From Bradyrhizobium rifense (GTDB lineage Bacteria > Pseudomonadota > Alphaproteobacteria > Rhizobiales > Xanthobacteraceae), in NCBI RefSeq assembly GCF_008123425.1, contig NZ_VSSS01000057.1, positions 115,568-179,567 on the forward strand: a DNA stretch of 64,000 nt, in the 5' to 3' direction. A program made the position numbers and the translations under genes. Under the pieces are notes generated by a model. It was not told where the DNA came from, ran no database searches, and saw only the letters and a list, made by a program, of their open reading frames with translations. Positions 15,841 to 24,867 of the stretch are shown one piece after another. Each line of letters opens with the position of its first letter. The stretch's first letter is position 1.

Positions 15841-16917
15841 ATGTCAACAATGGCTCAAGTGCAAGATGGCTTCACGGGGAATGTTTACATCCTTGAGGTC
15901 AAAGACCTCGATTTGCCAGTTTGCAAAATCGGCATGACAAAAAAGGATCCGATGGTTCGCTGTGCGGAGATCAACAAGAGCTCGACCGGAGATTTTCTTT
16001 GGAGCGTTAGATACGTCTTGGCGGTCGACGATTGCATCCGGTTCGAATCGCTTATTCATCGAACCTTGGAGCGCTACCGGCAAAAGGGCCGTGAATTCTT
16101 TCAGCTGACCGCCGACGAGGCTTATGGACACGCCAAGACAATGTTGGCACAGCAAAGCGACATTAAAGAAATACCCGCTCCGTCAATTCCACCGGCGACG
16201 CTGGCGAAAAGAACAAAGGATAACATAAGAAGACCCATCGGGATGAAAGGCGACGAAGAATACGCTCCGATCCTCTATTCGTTTGTGTCGAGACTGGGCG
16301 TCAAAGGGAGGCCATTCGGGCAAGTCGGAAAGCCGCACTTCGGCCTCAGCGATGGATACAAGGGAGTCCAATGGAACATCGCGATAGACAGGGATCCGCG
16401 TGAGATTTATTTGGGCGTCAATCTCGAAGGTATGAAGTATTCCGGCTGGCCAATCGCGACTTTCATCCAGTTCGAGATGGCGCGACCGAACTTGGAGGAG
16501 ATCAAGGCCGAGATCGGCAACCCGGATCGTATTCTCCTAATCCTCTCGCGCGACGCGTGGCAGGTGCATGCGCGACCGACCATCGTGGAACAACATATCG
16601 GCGGAAGGCGGCATAAGCTTTCCGAAATCGACCCGGCGCTTTGGCTCGAGTTGCTCTCTGAAGCGAGAGAATGTCTTGATGCAAGCAAGAATTTCCGTGG
16701 CAGAAGCAAGCAGCTCGTCACGGTGCGCACCGCGACCGACGAAACCCCGAGAATGATGGACGTGTCCCCACACCTGACCGTCCAAACGAAAATCGACGTC
16801 GATCCGAAGCGGGACTACGATCAAGCCACGTTGAATTCGGCGTTCGATGGGGCGTATGCGGAATTAAAGCCAATCCACGACTGGGTTTCACGGGTCGCTA
16901 AGAGCAATTCGAATTGA
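15841..16917 (+). CDS. GIY-YIG nuclease-like protein (T5orf172 / MUG113 type)
   Basis: A 358-residue protein. The N-terminal domain (residues 10-105) has the T5orf172 version of the GIY-YIG fold: GNVYILEV, then CKIGMTKKDPMVRCAEIN, then RFESLIHRTLERYRQKGREF and a final FFQLTADEAYGHA. GIY-YIG proteins cut or bind DNA; T5orf172 proteins are typical of phages and defence regions. The C-terminal 230 residues (YAPILYSFVSRLGVKGRPFG, and WNIAIDRDPREIYLGVNLEG) match no family I recognise and are rich in strands. The gene stands alone between repeat-containing intergenic regions, which suggests acquisition by transfer. Confidence 0.75.
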   Translation: MSTMAQVQDGFTGNVYILEVKDLDLPVCKIGMTKKDPMVRCAEINKSSTGDFLWSVRYVLAVDDCIRFESLIHRTLERYRQKGREFFQLTADEAYGHAKTMLAQQSDIKEIPAPSIPPATLAKRTKDNIRRPIGMKGDEEYAPILYSFVSRLGVKGRPFGQVGKPHFGLSDGYKGVQWNIAIDRDPREIYLGVNLEGMKYSGWPIATFIQFEMARPNLEEIKAEIGNPDRILLILSRDAWQVHARPTIVEQHIGGRRHKLSEIDPALWLELLSEARECLDASKNFRGRSKQLVTVRTATDETPRMMDVSPHLTVQTKIDVDPKRDYDQATLNSAFDGAYAELKPIHDWVSRVAKSNSN

Positions 16918-17343
16918 GCAGGAGCGTTTATGGGAGCTTCTGCGTTGTAGTCGCAATCATTAGGTAGCGCTTCCCGCCCTTCGCAACGGTCTGCTAAGCA
17001 CCTATGAATGCCCGCTCCGGGCGGACTCCGGGTCTTTCCTTGGCCACCATTATAGGCCCGGTCTCCGCCCAGACCTGAAGTTCAAAGACCACTTCCTTGG
17101 CACTGCACAGCCAACCCGCTCCTTGCGTGATGTGATACGCATTGAAGCCGACAAACCGACGGGAGAGGCAACACGTCCGGTTCGGGTCAAAATGCGAAGA
17201 ACTCAACCGGAGCAAATCTGGTCCGCCTTGCCGTACTGAGCGGACCTCAACGAAGCGCTCGGCGACTTCGCTGATGGGCCAACTCCGGACTTACGCGCCG
17301 GAGAAGAGTGCCGCTATTCTATCACCTCGTGAACATTGGAGAT
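16918..17343. other. intergenic region with repeat-like segment
   Basis: No gene is convincing. Bases about 17175-17265 (TCCGGTTCGGGTCAAAATGC, then GAAGAACTCAACCGGAGCAA) resemble a second rhizobial dispersed repeat family, different from the GGGTCAATCGCG one. A 73-codon minus-strand frame at 16994-17215 was considered and not accepted. Confidence 0.4.
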
Positions 17344-18957
17344 CTACTCGGGCAACCCAGCTTTCCGAAGGCCCTCAGTCATCAGCTTCGCGTTTGATTG
17401 TCCGCCCCGAGCGATCCACGAAGATATTGTAAATGCAGGATCGGTCTCAAGCAGACGCGCCGCCGCCTCACGGGCCTCAACGTCGCGTCCGAGATGGGCG
17501 AAGGCGGATGCGAGACAGCGGTAAGCTGGCGAATAGGAGGGGTTCTGACGTTGGGCTTTCTTCCCTGCGGCGATTGCCTCGTCAAAGCGACAAAGCTCGA
17601 TAAAGGAGACGCCCATCCCAGAAAGCGCTCGGTGTAGGCGTGGGTCTACCGGGCTCACGCGAAGGGCGTGTTCAAAGCTCCGGATCGCTTCCTCCGGCAG
17701 CCCCGCAATTCTATAGACATTGCCTCTGCAGTTCCATGCCCAATATGAATTGGAGTTGAGCGCGACCGCCCGGTCAGCCATTTCGATCGCACTTTCACAG
17801 TCGTCGACGTGGTACGCCGAGATTAGGCAAGCCCATGCTAACGTTTCAGAATCGTTATCGTCGAGGCTCAATGCCAAGCGAAGAAGCCGAACTGCTTCGT
17901 TGCGGTCGCGTTGAGGATCGATGGCGTAGCCGAGAAGGACGTTGAGCCCGTGGCCGGCACCTTCCAGAGCCGCGACAAGGCCAAACTTAGGGTCCAACTC
18001 CAGGGCGCGACGAGCCAGCCTTATCGCCTCGGCCACCCCTTCGCGGGTCGGTAGGTAATACTGTTGCAGGGCTCGGAGAAAAAAATCATAGGCTGACAGG
18101 TTCTCTGATCGCCGCCGCGTCGCCATGGCAATTTCCGTTTGAAGCAACTTTGGCTGAATAGCTGAGACAACGGCGAGCGTGACATCGTCCTGTAACGCGA
18201 AAATGTCTGTCACGTCACGCTCGAACCTGTCCGCCCAAATGTGTGAGCCCGTAGCCGCTTCAATCAACTGGCAAGTGATGCGAACTTTCCCCGACGCCTT
18301 GCGCACCGCCCCCTCAAGGACGTAGCGCACGCCAAGCTTGCGCCCGACTTCCTTGATGTCGACCGCTTTGCCCTTGAAGGTGAAACTCGAATTTCGAGCG
18401 ATCACGAAAAGCCATTTGAACCGCGAAAGCGCGGTCGTGATCTCCTCAACCATCCCGTCCGCGAAGTACTCCTGCTCGGAATCGCCAGACATGTTCGCGA
18501 ACGGCAGAACGGCGATGGAGGGCTTGTCGGGAACTGCAGGAGCGCTTTCGGGCGCATCGCCCGGATTTGGGCTCGCAACATCTCGCGCCTCCCGCACCTG
18601 TCCGACGAAGCGGAAGCCCTTACGCGGTAACGTCCTGATCAATCGCTGTTCCTGCCCGGAATCCCCGATTGCGCTTCGGGCGACATTTAGCCGGGTCGTC
18701 AGTGCTGCATCCGAAACGCTGCGCCCATTCCAAACGGCATTGATGAGATCGTCTTTACTGACGACGCGCTCCCTGTTGCGGATCAGGTAATCAAGCAGAT
18801 CGAACACCTGTGGTGCGATGGAGACGACGTCCGCGCCGCGATGCAGCTCGCGCCGGTCAGGGTCGAATGCGTAATCCTCGAAGAGATAGCGCAAAATGCG
18901 AATCCCCTTGGATGAGAGCCCCCGATAGCCGGGTAGCGATTTGGCGTGGCTGGACAT
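17344..18957 (-). CDS. OmpR/CadC-type winged-helix regulator with TolB-like and TPR domains
   Basis: A 537-residue protein. Residues about 18-120 are an OmpR/PhoB-type winged helix (YLFEDYAFDPDRRELHRG, then VFDLLDYLIRNRERVVSKDD, NAVWNGRSVSDAALTTRLN and TLPRKGFRFVG). Residues about 150-290 form the TolB-like/FlgO domain (PSIAVLPFANMSGDSEQEYF, then VRYVLEGAVRKASGKVRIT). The rest is TPR repeats (ALELDPKFG, ALRVSPVDPRLHRALS). No membrane helix or cyclase domain is seen, unlike relatives that carry one. The start at 18957 is chosen because the frame upstream is not family-like; it has a poor ribosome site. Likely a one-component transcriptional regulator of unknown signal. Confidence 0.85.
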   Translation of the reverse strand: MSSHAKSLPGYRGLSSKGIRILRYLFEDYAFDPDRRELHRGADVVSIAPQVFDLLDYLIRNRERVVSKDDLINAVWNGRSVSDAALTTRLNVARSAIGDSGQEQRLIRTLPRKGFRFVGQVREARDVASPNPGDAPESAPAVPDKPSIAVLPFANMSGDSEQEYFADGMVEEITTALSRFKWLFVIARNSSFTFKGKAVDIKEVGRKLGVRYVLEGAVRKASGKVRITCQLIEAATGSHIWADRFERDVTDIFALQDDVTLAVVSAIQPKLLQTEIAMATRRRSENLSAYDFFLRALQQYYLPTREGVAEAIRLARRALELDPKFGLVAALEGAGHGLNVLLGYAIDPQRDRNEAVRLLRLALSLDDNDSETLAWACLISAYHVDDCESAIEMADRAVALNSNSYWAWNCRGNVYRIAGLPEEAIRSFEHALRVSPVDPRLHRALSGMGVSFIELCRFDEAIAAGKKAQRQNPSYSPAYRCLASAFAHLGRDVEAREAAARLLETDPAFTISSWIARGGQSNAKLMTEGLRKAGLPE

Positions 18958-19118
18958 CGCAAGAATAAGCTGCAGGTGAGGAAAATGTAAGATGCAGGTC
19001 AAGCATACAAGCCGCTCTCGCGGCACCCTCGTGCCGGCTGTGACGGCTCCTGACACCATGGTGGCAAGAGGGGAACGCCAAGGCCGTGGAAGAAACACCG
19101 TCCCAGGGGGACATCGCA

Positions 19119-19415
19119 ATGAGCTCGACGCACGGCACAACGTGGCTGGAACGGACATCCGTATCGACCCGGCATGTCGCCAGCTTCATCTGGAAATATT
19201 GGGATGCCTTTCGGGAGCGCCGCGAATGCCAAAAATTGCGCGCCACCTTGTGCAAGTTAAGCGACACGGAGCTGATGGACATCGGCACCACGCGCGGAGA
19301 GATCGACTACGTCGCGTCGCACCGAGGTATTGACCCGCGAGGCATCCGATCCGGCGAATGGCTCCGATACCCGCCAACGGTAGACGGCCAGATTGGGCCC
19401 ACCGACTTCCGATAA
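19119..19415 (+). CDS. DUF1127 domain protein
   Basis: A 98-residue small basic protein with the DUF1127 core RERRECQKLRATLCKLSDTE followed by LMDIGTTRGEIDYVASHRGI. DUF1127 proteins bind RNA and affect phosphate, carbon and small-RNA control in rhizobia. The ATG at 19119 is preceded by AGGGGGA. It is divergent from the winged-helix gene, 160 bases away. The stop is followed at once by a dispersed repeat. Confidence 0.85.
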   Translation: MSSTHGTTWLERTSVSTRHVASFIWKYWDAFRERRECQKLRATLCKLSDTELMDIGTTRGEIDYVASHRGIDPRGIRSGEWLRYPPTVDGQIGPTDFR

Positions 19416-19485
19416 GGGTCAATCGCGTCGGTTTGACGCTCGGATACGAACTTCCGGTCTACCCCTGCGAACCGACATGTAGCTG
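19416..19485 (+). repeat. dispersed GGGTCAATCGCG repeat, copy B
   Basis: GGGTCAATCGCGTCGG, then ACTTCCGGTC and CCGACAT, in the same order and spacing as copy A. It starts at the stop codon of the DUF1127 gene, just as copy A starts at the end of the GNAT gene. Confidence 0.6.
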
Positions 19486-19559
19486 CCCTGCGCCAACGGA
19501 AGCGATGGGCCAACAGGCGACATTGGCGCACTACTCTTTCAGAACGCCACACCTTGGGC

Positions 19560-20102
19560 CTAAACAACTCCTTTGGCATGGATGCGGCGATCATCCAGCC
19601 CTCCATTCCAGCGAGCCATGACTTTCTGGTTGAAGCGCTGCTCATCAAACCTGACCTGACCGTTGTCCTCGATCAGAAAGATATCATCTCGGTGCGCAAC
19701 AGCTTCCATGAAGCGGCTCGATCGAATGCTGAGATTGACCTCACCGCGGTGTCCAAAATGGCTGCGCAGCATTTCGAACGAGAACATGGCAATGCAATAA
19801 TTGTCGAAGGTCTCGAATTGCGAGAAGTCGGCAGCTGCACATTCTTCCAAGGTCAGTACTGGGTAGAAGTAAGGCCCGAACACGCGCGGCCTTGGTTGGA
19901 GCGCCTTTAGAATACCAATTTCCTGCAACGTACCGGCGGGCCACTCCCAGCAGCTCAAATGTCCATGGTCGAAGGCCTCGCGTAGCGAACCATCTTCATC
20001 AGGAAGTGATTGCATCCACCCTTCCGCTCGGTCGTGATCCATTTTCCGATAGACCTCGAACAGAAACTCGTACACGAGCGCAGCTACTGTCGCGTTATTC
20101 AT
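19560..20102 (-). CDS. hypothetical protein, 180 residues
   Basis: A soluble protein, MNNATVAALVYEFLFEVYRK onward, rich in acidic residues, with HGHLSCWEWPAGTLQEIGIL, then RVFGPYFYPVLTLEECAAAD and FSFEMLRSHFGHRGEVNLSI. No signal peptide or membrane helix. Good codon use and length support a real gene. No family is recognised. It is flanked by two copies of the dispersed repeat, which is consistent with a mobile or frequently rearranged segment. Confidence 0.7.
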   Translation of the reverse strand: MNNATVAALVYEFLFEVYRKMDHDRAEGWMQSLPDEDGSLREAFDHGHLSCWEWPAGTLQEIGILKALQPRPRVFGPYFYPVLTLEECAAADFSQFETFDNYCIAMFSFEMLRSHFGHRGEVNLSIRSSRFMEAVAHRDDIFLIEDNGQVRFDEQRFNQKVMARWNGGLDDRRIHAKGVV

Positions 20103-20188
20103 TCCCGACCTCTATTGAACTCAGCCATCAGAATTATCCGGCAGTTACTAAAGAAGTGCGCTGCGCTTCGGCGTCAAAGGTCCGTTCT

Positions 20189-20255
20189 GGGTCAATCGCG
20201 CCGCCTCGGCCGGTTGCCCATCACTTCCGGTCCTCATCGCAAAACAGACACTCTC
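20189..20255 (+). repeat. dispersed GGGTCAATCGCG repeat, copy C
   Basis: GGGTCAATCGCGCCGC followed by ACTTCCGGTC at the same distance as in copies A and B, then CAGACACT. This copy is more diverged. It lies between two genes. Bases 20256-20448 hold the PadR promoter region. Confidence 0.5.
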
Positions 20256-20385
20256 TGAACCGGTCGGCAAGGCTGCTACTCGTCGTCTTCAGGCGATGAC
20301 CGCTTTGTTCTTTTCCCCCGCCTAACAAACGTCACCGCTCCCGCTGCACTCGCGATCTCCGAGCAATTACCCTTCACAAACATAT

Positions 20386-20402
20386 ACCTTGCAATGCATG
20401 GT
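20386..20402. promoter_or_regulatory. candidate PadR operator
   Basis: ACC-T-TGCA-A-TGCA-T-GGT is a 17-base palindrome with mismatches only at three single positions. It lies 47 bases upstream of the PadR start, next to the AT-rich TAATATATA. PadR-family proteins usually bind such short inverted repeats in their own promoters. Confidence 0.5.
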
Positions 20403-20448
20403 ACCTAGTAATATATACCCTCAGACCAAGCCCAACCGCGCGGCTGCC

Positions 20449-20772
20449 ATGACCGAACAGAACCAAGTCCAGCTCAAGAAAGGCGCGCTCGAATTGTGCG
20501 TACTGGCGCTGCTGGCGCGCGGCGAAAGCTATGCCTACGAGATTGCCAGCGCGCTCGCGGCCGGTGTCGGCATGGGAGAGGGTACGATCTATCCCCTGAT
20601 GCGGCGCATGCACGACGATGGGCTGGTCGAAACGCGCCTCGCCGAATCGAACAGCGGTCCGCCGCGCAAATACTATCGGCTCACCCCGGCCGGCCGCGCG
20701 GCCTTCGCAGCGCAGAAGGGCGAGTGGCGGACGTTCACCGATGCCGTCAACCAGTTGCTGGGAGAACGCTGA
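20449..20772 (+). CDS. PadR family transcriptional regulator
   Basis: A 107-residue PadR regulator of the short s1 subgroup. The winged helix is textbook: KKGALELCVLALLARGESYA, then YEIASALAAGVGMGEGTIYP, LMRRMHDDGLVETRLAES and PPRKYYRLTPAGRAAF. The start at 20449 is chosen from the family start (MTEQNQVQLKKG). Its stop at 20772 is followed by the next ATG at 20774, so it is translationally coupled to the HAAS protein gene. PadR-HAAS-GIN operons are a known arrangement responding to envelope stress; the PadR protein is the likely repressor. Confidence 0.92.
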   Translation: MTEQNQVQLKKGALELCVLALLARGESYAYEIASALAAGVGMGEGTIYPLMRRMHDDGLVETRLAESNSGPPRKYYRLTPAGRAAFAAQKGEWRTFTDAVNQLLGER

Positions 20773-20773
20773 A

Positions 20774-21346
20774 ATGAACCGCGTCGCCTTCTTGACCATC
20801 CTCAACGAGGGACTCGCCGGGCTCCCGGCGCGGGAGATCGACGATATTCTCGCCGACTACATGTCCTATTTTGATGAAGCCGAGGCCTCGGGGCGAAGTG
20901 AGGCCGAGGTGGCTGCGGCGCTCGGCGATCCGCGGCGACTGGCGCGAGAATTGCGCGCCGAAACCGGGCTTCGCCACTGGGAAAATCACCGTAGTCTGGG
21001 CAACTCCGCCGCTGCCCTGCTGGCGCTCGGCGGATTGGCCACAGTCGACATTCTGTTCCTGTTGCCGCTGCTGTTCACTGCGATGCTGATCATGCTGGTG
21101 ATCGGCCTTGCCGTCTTCGTGCTCGGCATCGTCGGCATCGGACTGCTGCTGAGTCTCGTGAAGATCGGGCACTTCGCCTCGATCGCCGCGATGCTGCTGC
21201 GCGCGGTGGCCGGCATCGGGATGATCGCTGGCAGCGTCGGGGGCGGGGCGCTCCTGCTGCTGGCGCTCAACGGCGCGGTGAAGGTGCTCGGCAACTACGC
21301 CCGGCTGCACTACCGGCTGCTTAAGCCGGAAGAGGACCCGACTTAA
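20774..21346 (+). CDS. HAAS/DUF1700 domain membrane protein
   Basis: A 190-residue membrane protein. The N-terminal HAAS signalling domain reads FLTILNEGLAGLPAREIDDI, then LADYMSYFDEAEASGRSEAE and ALGDPRRLARELRAE. Three or four hydrophobic helices follow (LGGLATVDILFLLPLLFTAM, VIGLAVFVLGIVGIGLLLSL, and SIAAMLLRAVAGIGMIAGSV). HAAS domains contact PadR regulators and link them to membrane partners. It begins two bases after the PadR stop, with GGAG inside the PadR gene. It is the middle gene of the operon. Confidence 0.88.
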   Translation: MNRVAFLTILNEGLAGLPAREIDDILADYMSYFDEAEASGRSEAEVAAALGDPRRLARELRAETGLRHWENHRSLGNSAAALLALGGLATVDILFLLPLLFTAMLIMLVIGLAVFVLGIVGIGLLLSLVKIGHFASIAAMLLRAVAGIGMIAGSVGGGALLLLALNGAVKVLGNYARLHYRLLKPEEDPT

Positions 21347-21367
21347 CCAGGATTAGAGAGGTGCACC

Positions 21368-22285
21368 ATGAACAGACGTCTTGGAGGGATTGCGCTGGTG
21401 TCGCTGAGCATCGCGGCTGCCTGTGGCATATTCACGGTTCTGACTTCGGCAACGGACTGGATCAACGGCGACTATCGGTCCTGGGCCAGCCCGTTGCGGG
21501 CCTGCGCATCGGCGAAAAGGACCGGCGCGGGCGAGCGCCGCACCGTCGATCTCGAATGGGCCGGCAGCGATGTCGTCAAGATCAAGATTCCGGCGCAGGT
21601 GCATTATCAGCCTGGCCTCAAGCCACAGGCCAGCGTCAGCGGAGACGCCGACTTGGTCGACCACGTGCGGCTGCACGATGGCACGCTGGAATGGGACTCG
21701 GTGGAATGGGACAATCTGGTCGACTGCTTTCCGGCGGACAATCTCGTGGTCCAGCTCGCTGGCCCTGCCGTCGCCGCGTGGACGTTGAGCGGTTCGGGCG
21801 AGCTCGACCTCTCCGATATCAGACAGGATGTGCTGAGCGTCACCATGCACGGCAGCGGCATTGTGACGGCAAGCGGCGAAGCGAAGGAGGTATCGCTCGA
21901 TGCCGCCGGCTCCGGCCGAGCCGAACTCCGCCGGCTGGTCGCGCAAAAGACCAGCGTGAAGATGTCGGGCAGCACGGATCTCAAGCTCGCTGATAGCAGG
22001 CAGGACGTGCTGCGCATCATTATGCACGGCAGCAGCGTCGTCACCGCCAGCGGAGCGGCCCGCGAGGTGTCGCTCGAGTCCGCCGGCTCCGGCCGCTCCG
22101 ATCTCGGCGGTTTGATCGCCGAGCGAGTCAACGCGAAAATCCACGGGAGCGCCAACGTTGACCTCGCGCCGCGCCAGGATGCCGATATCACGGTCTCCGG
22201 CAGTGCCGTCGTGAAACTGCACGGCACTGTGGTGCGGATCAGTTCGCATGTGTCGGGTTCAGCTGAGATCAAGCAGGTACCGTAG
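21368..22285 (+). CDS. head-GIN (DUF2807) domain exported protein
   Basis: A 305-residue exported protein. A hydrophobic N-terminus (LGGIALVSLSIAAACGIFTV) is a signal peptide or anchor. The body is a beta-helix built of GIN repeats: DLSDIRQDVLSVTMHGSGIV, then SLDAAGSGRAELRRLVAQKT and VKMSGSTDLKLADSRQDVLR show the repeated glycine-turn pattern, with SGSA-type endings. The AGAGAGG ribosome site and 21-base gap to the HAAS gene place it in the PadR operon. Probably an envelope adhesin or stress sensor surface. Confidence 0.88.
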   Translation: MNRRLGGIALVSLSIAAACGIFTVLTSATDWINGDYRSWASPLRACASAKRTGAGERRTVDLEWAGSDVVKIKIPAQVHYQPGLKPQASVSGDADLVDHVRLHDGTLEWDSVEWDNLVDCFPADNLVVQLAGPAVAAWTLSGSGELDLSDIRQDVLSVTMHGSGIVTASGEAKEVSLDAAGSGRAELRRLVAQKTSVKMSGSTDLKLADSRQDVLRIIMHGSSVVTASGAAREVSLESAGSGRSDLGGLIAERVNAKIHGSANVDLAPRQDADITVSGSAVVKLHGTVVRISSHVSGSAEIKQVP

Positions 22286-22331
22286 GATCTTCTGCAGTGA
22301 AGCAGCCTTGCATAACAGGGAGGGGAATTCG

Positions 22332-23321
22332 ATGCTCGCTTCGAACCACGTTTGCATGTTCTTTTCCGCGATCGGATTCTGCGTCACAGCAACGCTGGTG
22401 CAGGCTGCCGGCCTGCGATCGTTCGATATCCCTGCCGACGCCGATGGTCCGGCGATTCACGGCATGATCTGGTATCCTTGCGCCGAAACGCCGGGAGAGA
22501 TTCATGCCGGCGTGTTCATCTTATCGGGGGTGAAGGATTGTCCCCTCGCAGGGAACCACCTGCCGCTGATCGCCGATTCCCATGGGCAAGGCGGCACGTT
22601 TCTCGTCAATCATGACACCGCCGAGACCCTCGCCGACAATGGCTTCATCGTCGCAGCCATCAATCACCCCGGCGATACCGCTCAGGATCTCAGCCGGTCT
22701 TCGGGCAATCTTTCGATCTTCGTCGAGCGGCCCGCCGACATCAAGCGCCTAATCGACTTCATGATCGGTGCGTCGCCGTTCGCCGCAAAAATCGATCAAG
22801 CCAGAATCGGCTTCTTTGGCTACTCGCGCGGTGGCTATACCGGGCTTGTGTTGCTCGGCGCCAATCCGGATTGGGCCGGAGCCGCTTCGAACTATTGTCA
22901 GCAAAGCCAGCTGCCGATCTGCAAACAGATACTCGACAGGAAATACCCATCGCAGCCGATCACGCACGATCCGCGGATCAAAGCCGCGGTGCTTGTCGAT
23001 CCGCTGGTCATCTTTTTCTCCGCGGAGAGCCTGGCGCCTCTCAAAGCGCCTGTTCAGCTCTGGGCGTCGGAACGGGGCGGGTATGGCGTGCTCCTCCACG
23101 ATGTCGCCGCTGTGGACGCAAACCTTCTGGTCGCACACGAATATCGAGTGGTTTCGAACGCCGGGCATATGGCCTTTTTTCTTTGTCCGCCGGCGCTGGT
23201 CCAGGCGCGGTCCCAACTCTGTGTGGATGAGCCGGGCTTCGACCGCGTCGCATTCCATGCAGAGTTCAACGCCGACGTGCTCGCATTCTTCCGGAAATGG
23301 TTGGTCCGACCAGCGGAGTAA
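22332..23321 (+). CDS. exported alpha/beta hydrolase (dienelactone-hydrolase-like)
   Basis: A 329-residue secreted hydrolase starting at 22332 after AGGGAGGGG. A signal peptide ends near LVQAAG. The nucleophile elbow is GFFGYSRGGYTG; LIADSHGQGGTF is the oxyanion region and VSNAGHMAFFLCPP supplies the catalytic His. The sequence resembles predicted dienelactone hydrolases or acetylhydrolases (PAF-AH-like). It follows the GIN gene by 46 bases on the same strand and might be read through from the PadR operon. Substrate unknown. Confidence 0.82.
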   Translation: MLASNHVCMFFSAIGFCVTATLVQAAGLRSFDIPADADGPAIHGMIWYPCAETPGEIHAGVFILSGVKDCPLAGNHLPLIADSHGQGGTFLVNHDTAETLADNGFIVAAINHPGDTAQDLSRSSGNLSIFVERPADIKRLIDFMIGASPFAAKIDQARIGFFGYSRGGYTGLVLLGANPDWAGAASNYCQQSQLPICKQILDRKYPSQPITHDPRIKAAVLVDPLVIFFSAESLAPLKAPVQLWASERGGYGVLLHDVAAVDANLLVAHEYRVVSNAGHMAFFLCPPALVQARSQLCVDEPGFDRVAFHAEFNADVLAFFRKWLVRPAE

Positions 23322-23692
23322 GGCCACACATCAAGATCAGGGAGGTCGTTGAAATGCGCGACCTCTAGACGCAGTAGAGATGGGCTCCCTCCCAACGTTC
23401 GCGGTGTGGGGCCCACCTCGGATCAGCATCCGATCGCTCTCCGCACCAATCTCGACATTCTTGCCGTTGCCAGCCGCGTCCGACCTGAGCCATTTCCGGT
23501 CTGCCCAGAACTGCGGACATTAGGCGACTGCAGCAGCATGTCAGTTCGGGGCCACGAGCCGTAATACTTGCGGTGAGAAATCAAGTCGGCTCCGTCTCCA
23601 ACAGGAGACCTCAGCGCGACCTCCTACACTTGTCGCGATGGGCCACAAGCCGACTCATGCACCGCAGCAAGGCCATGTGCGCGGTTGCACAG
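23322..23692. other. intergenic region
   Basis: No gene is seen. Bases about 23487-23530 (CATTTCCGGTCTGCCC, then CTGCGGACAT) look like a diverged member of the ACTTCCGGTC repeat family. Nothing else is recognised. Confidence 0.4.
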
Positions 23693-24867
23693 TTATTCGA
23701 TCACCTCGTCGGCTCGGGCGAGCAGCGTCGGTGGCACAGTGAGGCCGAGCGCCTTCGCAGTCTTGAGGTTGATGACCATTTCAAATTTGGTGGCAAATTC
23801 GACCGGTAGATCAGCCGGTTTGGCGCCCTTGAGGATTTTGACAACATAGGCCGCCGCACGATGAAAATTGTCTGCCAGGCTGGCCCCGTAGCTAAGTAGG
23901 CCGCCCGCATCGACATGATCGCGAAAGCCGTAGATGGCCGGCAGTTTCGTGACCGCAGCAAGTGCGGCGACCCGATCCCGCTCGTTGAACAGCATACCAT
24001 CGACAAGCACGATGACTGCCTGGACGCCGTTCTTTGCTAATCCCTGAAATGCCGTATCCAGATCATTGGGCGCCCGGACTTCGGCGAGAACCAACTTGAT
24101 GCCCAATCTCTGACATGCACTCTCAGCTTCTTGACGATCGATAATCACGCCACTGGCGACGTTCACCAGCAACCCGATTGCGGTCATGGTGCGCTTGAAC
24201 TCCTCAACGTAAAATTCGATGTCACTGTCCGTGAGCCACGTCGGCAATGATTGGGTTGTAGGCTTCCCATCAAGCCACCCCCCTCACTAGGAAGCATCGT
24301 GAGCGACGCAGGATCCTCAACCGGCGCATCGCCAGATAGGGCGAACAATGTCGTCTTGATTGCGTTGTGGACGTCTTTTTCGAGTTCTGCCTCGGCAACG
24401 CCCGGCGTCTGGAAATACAGTTGATAGAAGCGCTGCTTTTCGGCCCTCGGCATGACAGTGCTTGGTCGGTCGGGACCACGCACCGGAAACGGCACGCTCA
24501 AGCCAACGACAGCCCTAAATCGATCCGGTCTAAACAGAGCGCAGCGCCAAGCGACCGGCGCTCCCCAATAATGTCCGACAACGACTGCTCGATCCGTGCC
24601 GATCGCGTCGAGCAATCCGACCATGTCTCCGGTCAAATGCAATAGAGTGTATTGATCGATCGCATCCGGTTTGTCCGTCTGCCCGTAACCACGCATGTCG
24701 GGCGCGATGGCGCGATATCCGGCGGCAGCGAGCGCTTCCAATTGGTGCCGCCACGAATACCAGCACTCCGGAAAGCCATGGCAGAGAAGCACGGCGGGGC
24801 CGCTCCCTGCTTCGGCCAGGTGCATTCGAATGCCATTTGTCTCTATAAATCGAAGCGAGATCGTCAT
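23693..24867 (-). pseudogene. composite pseudogene: alpha/beta hydrolase joined to ABC-binding-protein remnant
   Basis: The 5' part (start 24867, GGAGG upstream) encodes an epoxide-hydrolase/haloalkane-dehalogenase-type protein: LRFIETNGIRMHLAEAGSGP, VLLCHGFPECWYSWRHQLEA and PDMRGYGQTDKPD. Its nucleophile elbow is GHYWGAPVAW; the family has Asp where Tyr stands, so the catalytic residue is lost. A G-run near 24287 shifts the frame; the family C-terminus continues in the next frame as LPTWLTDSDIEFYVEEFKRT and then joins abruptly to the C-terminal half of an ABC substrate-binding protein of the PF04392 type (IGLLVNVASGV, FNERDRVAALAAVTKLPAIY, GGLLSYGASLADNFHRAAAY). Three separate lesions make this a pseudogene. 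Confidence 0.85.

Noticed and set aside
16994..17215. 73-codon minus-strand frame in the region before the winged-helix gene
   Set aside because: No ribosome site and it overlaps a repeat-like segment; not supported as a gene.
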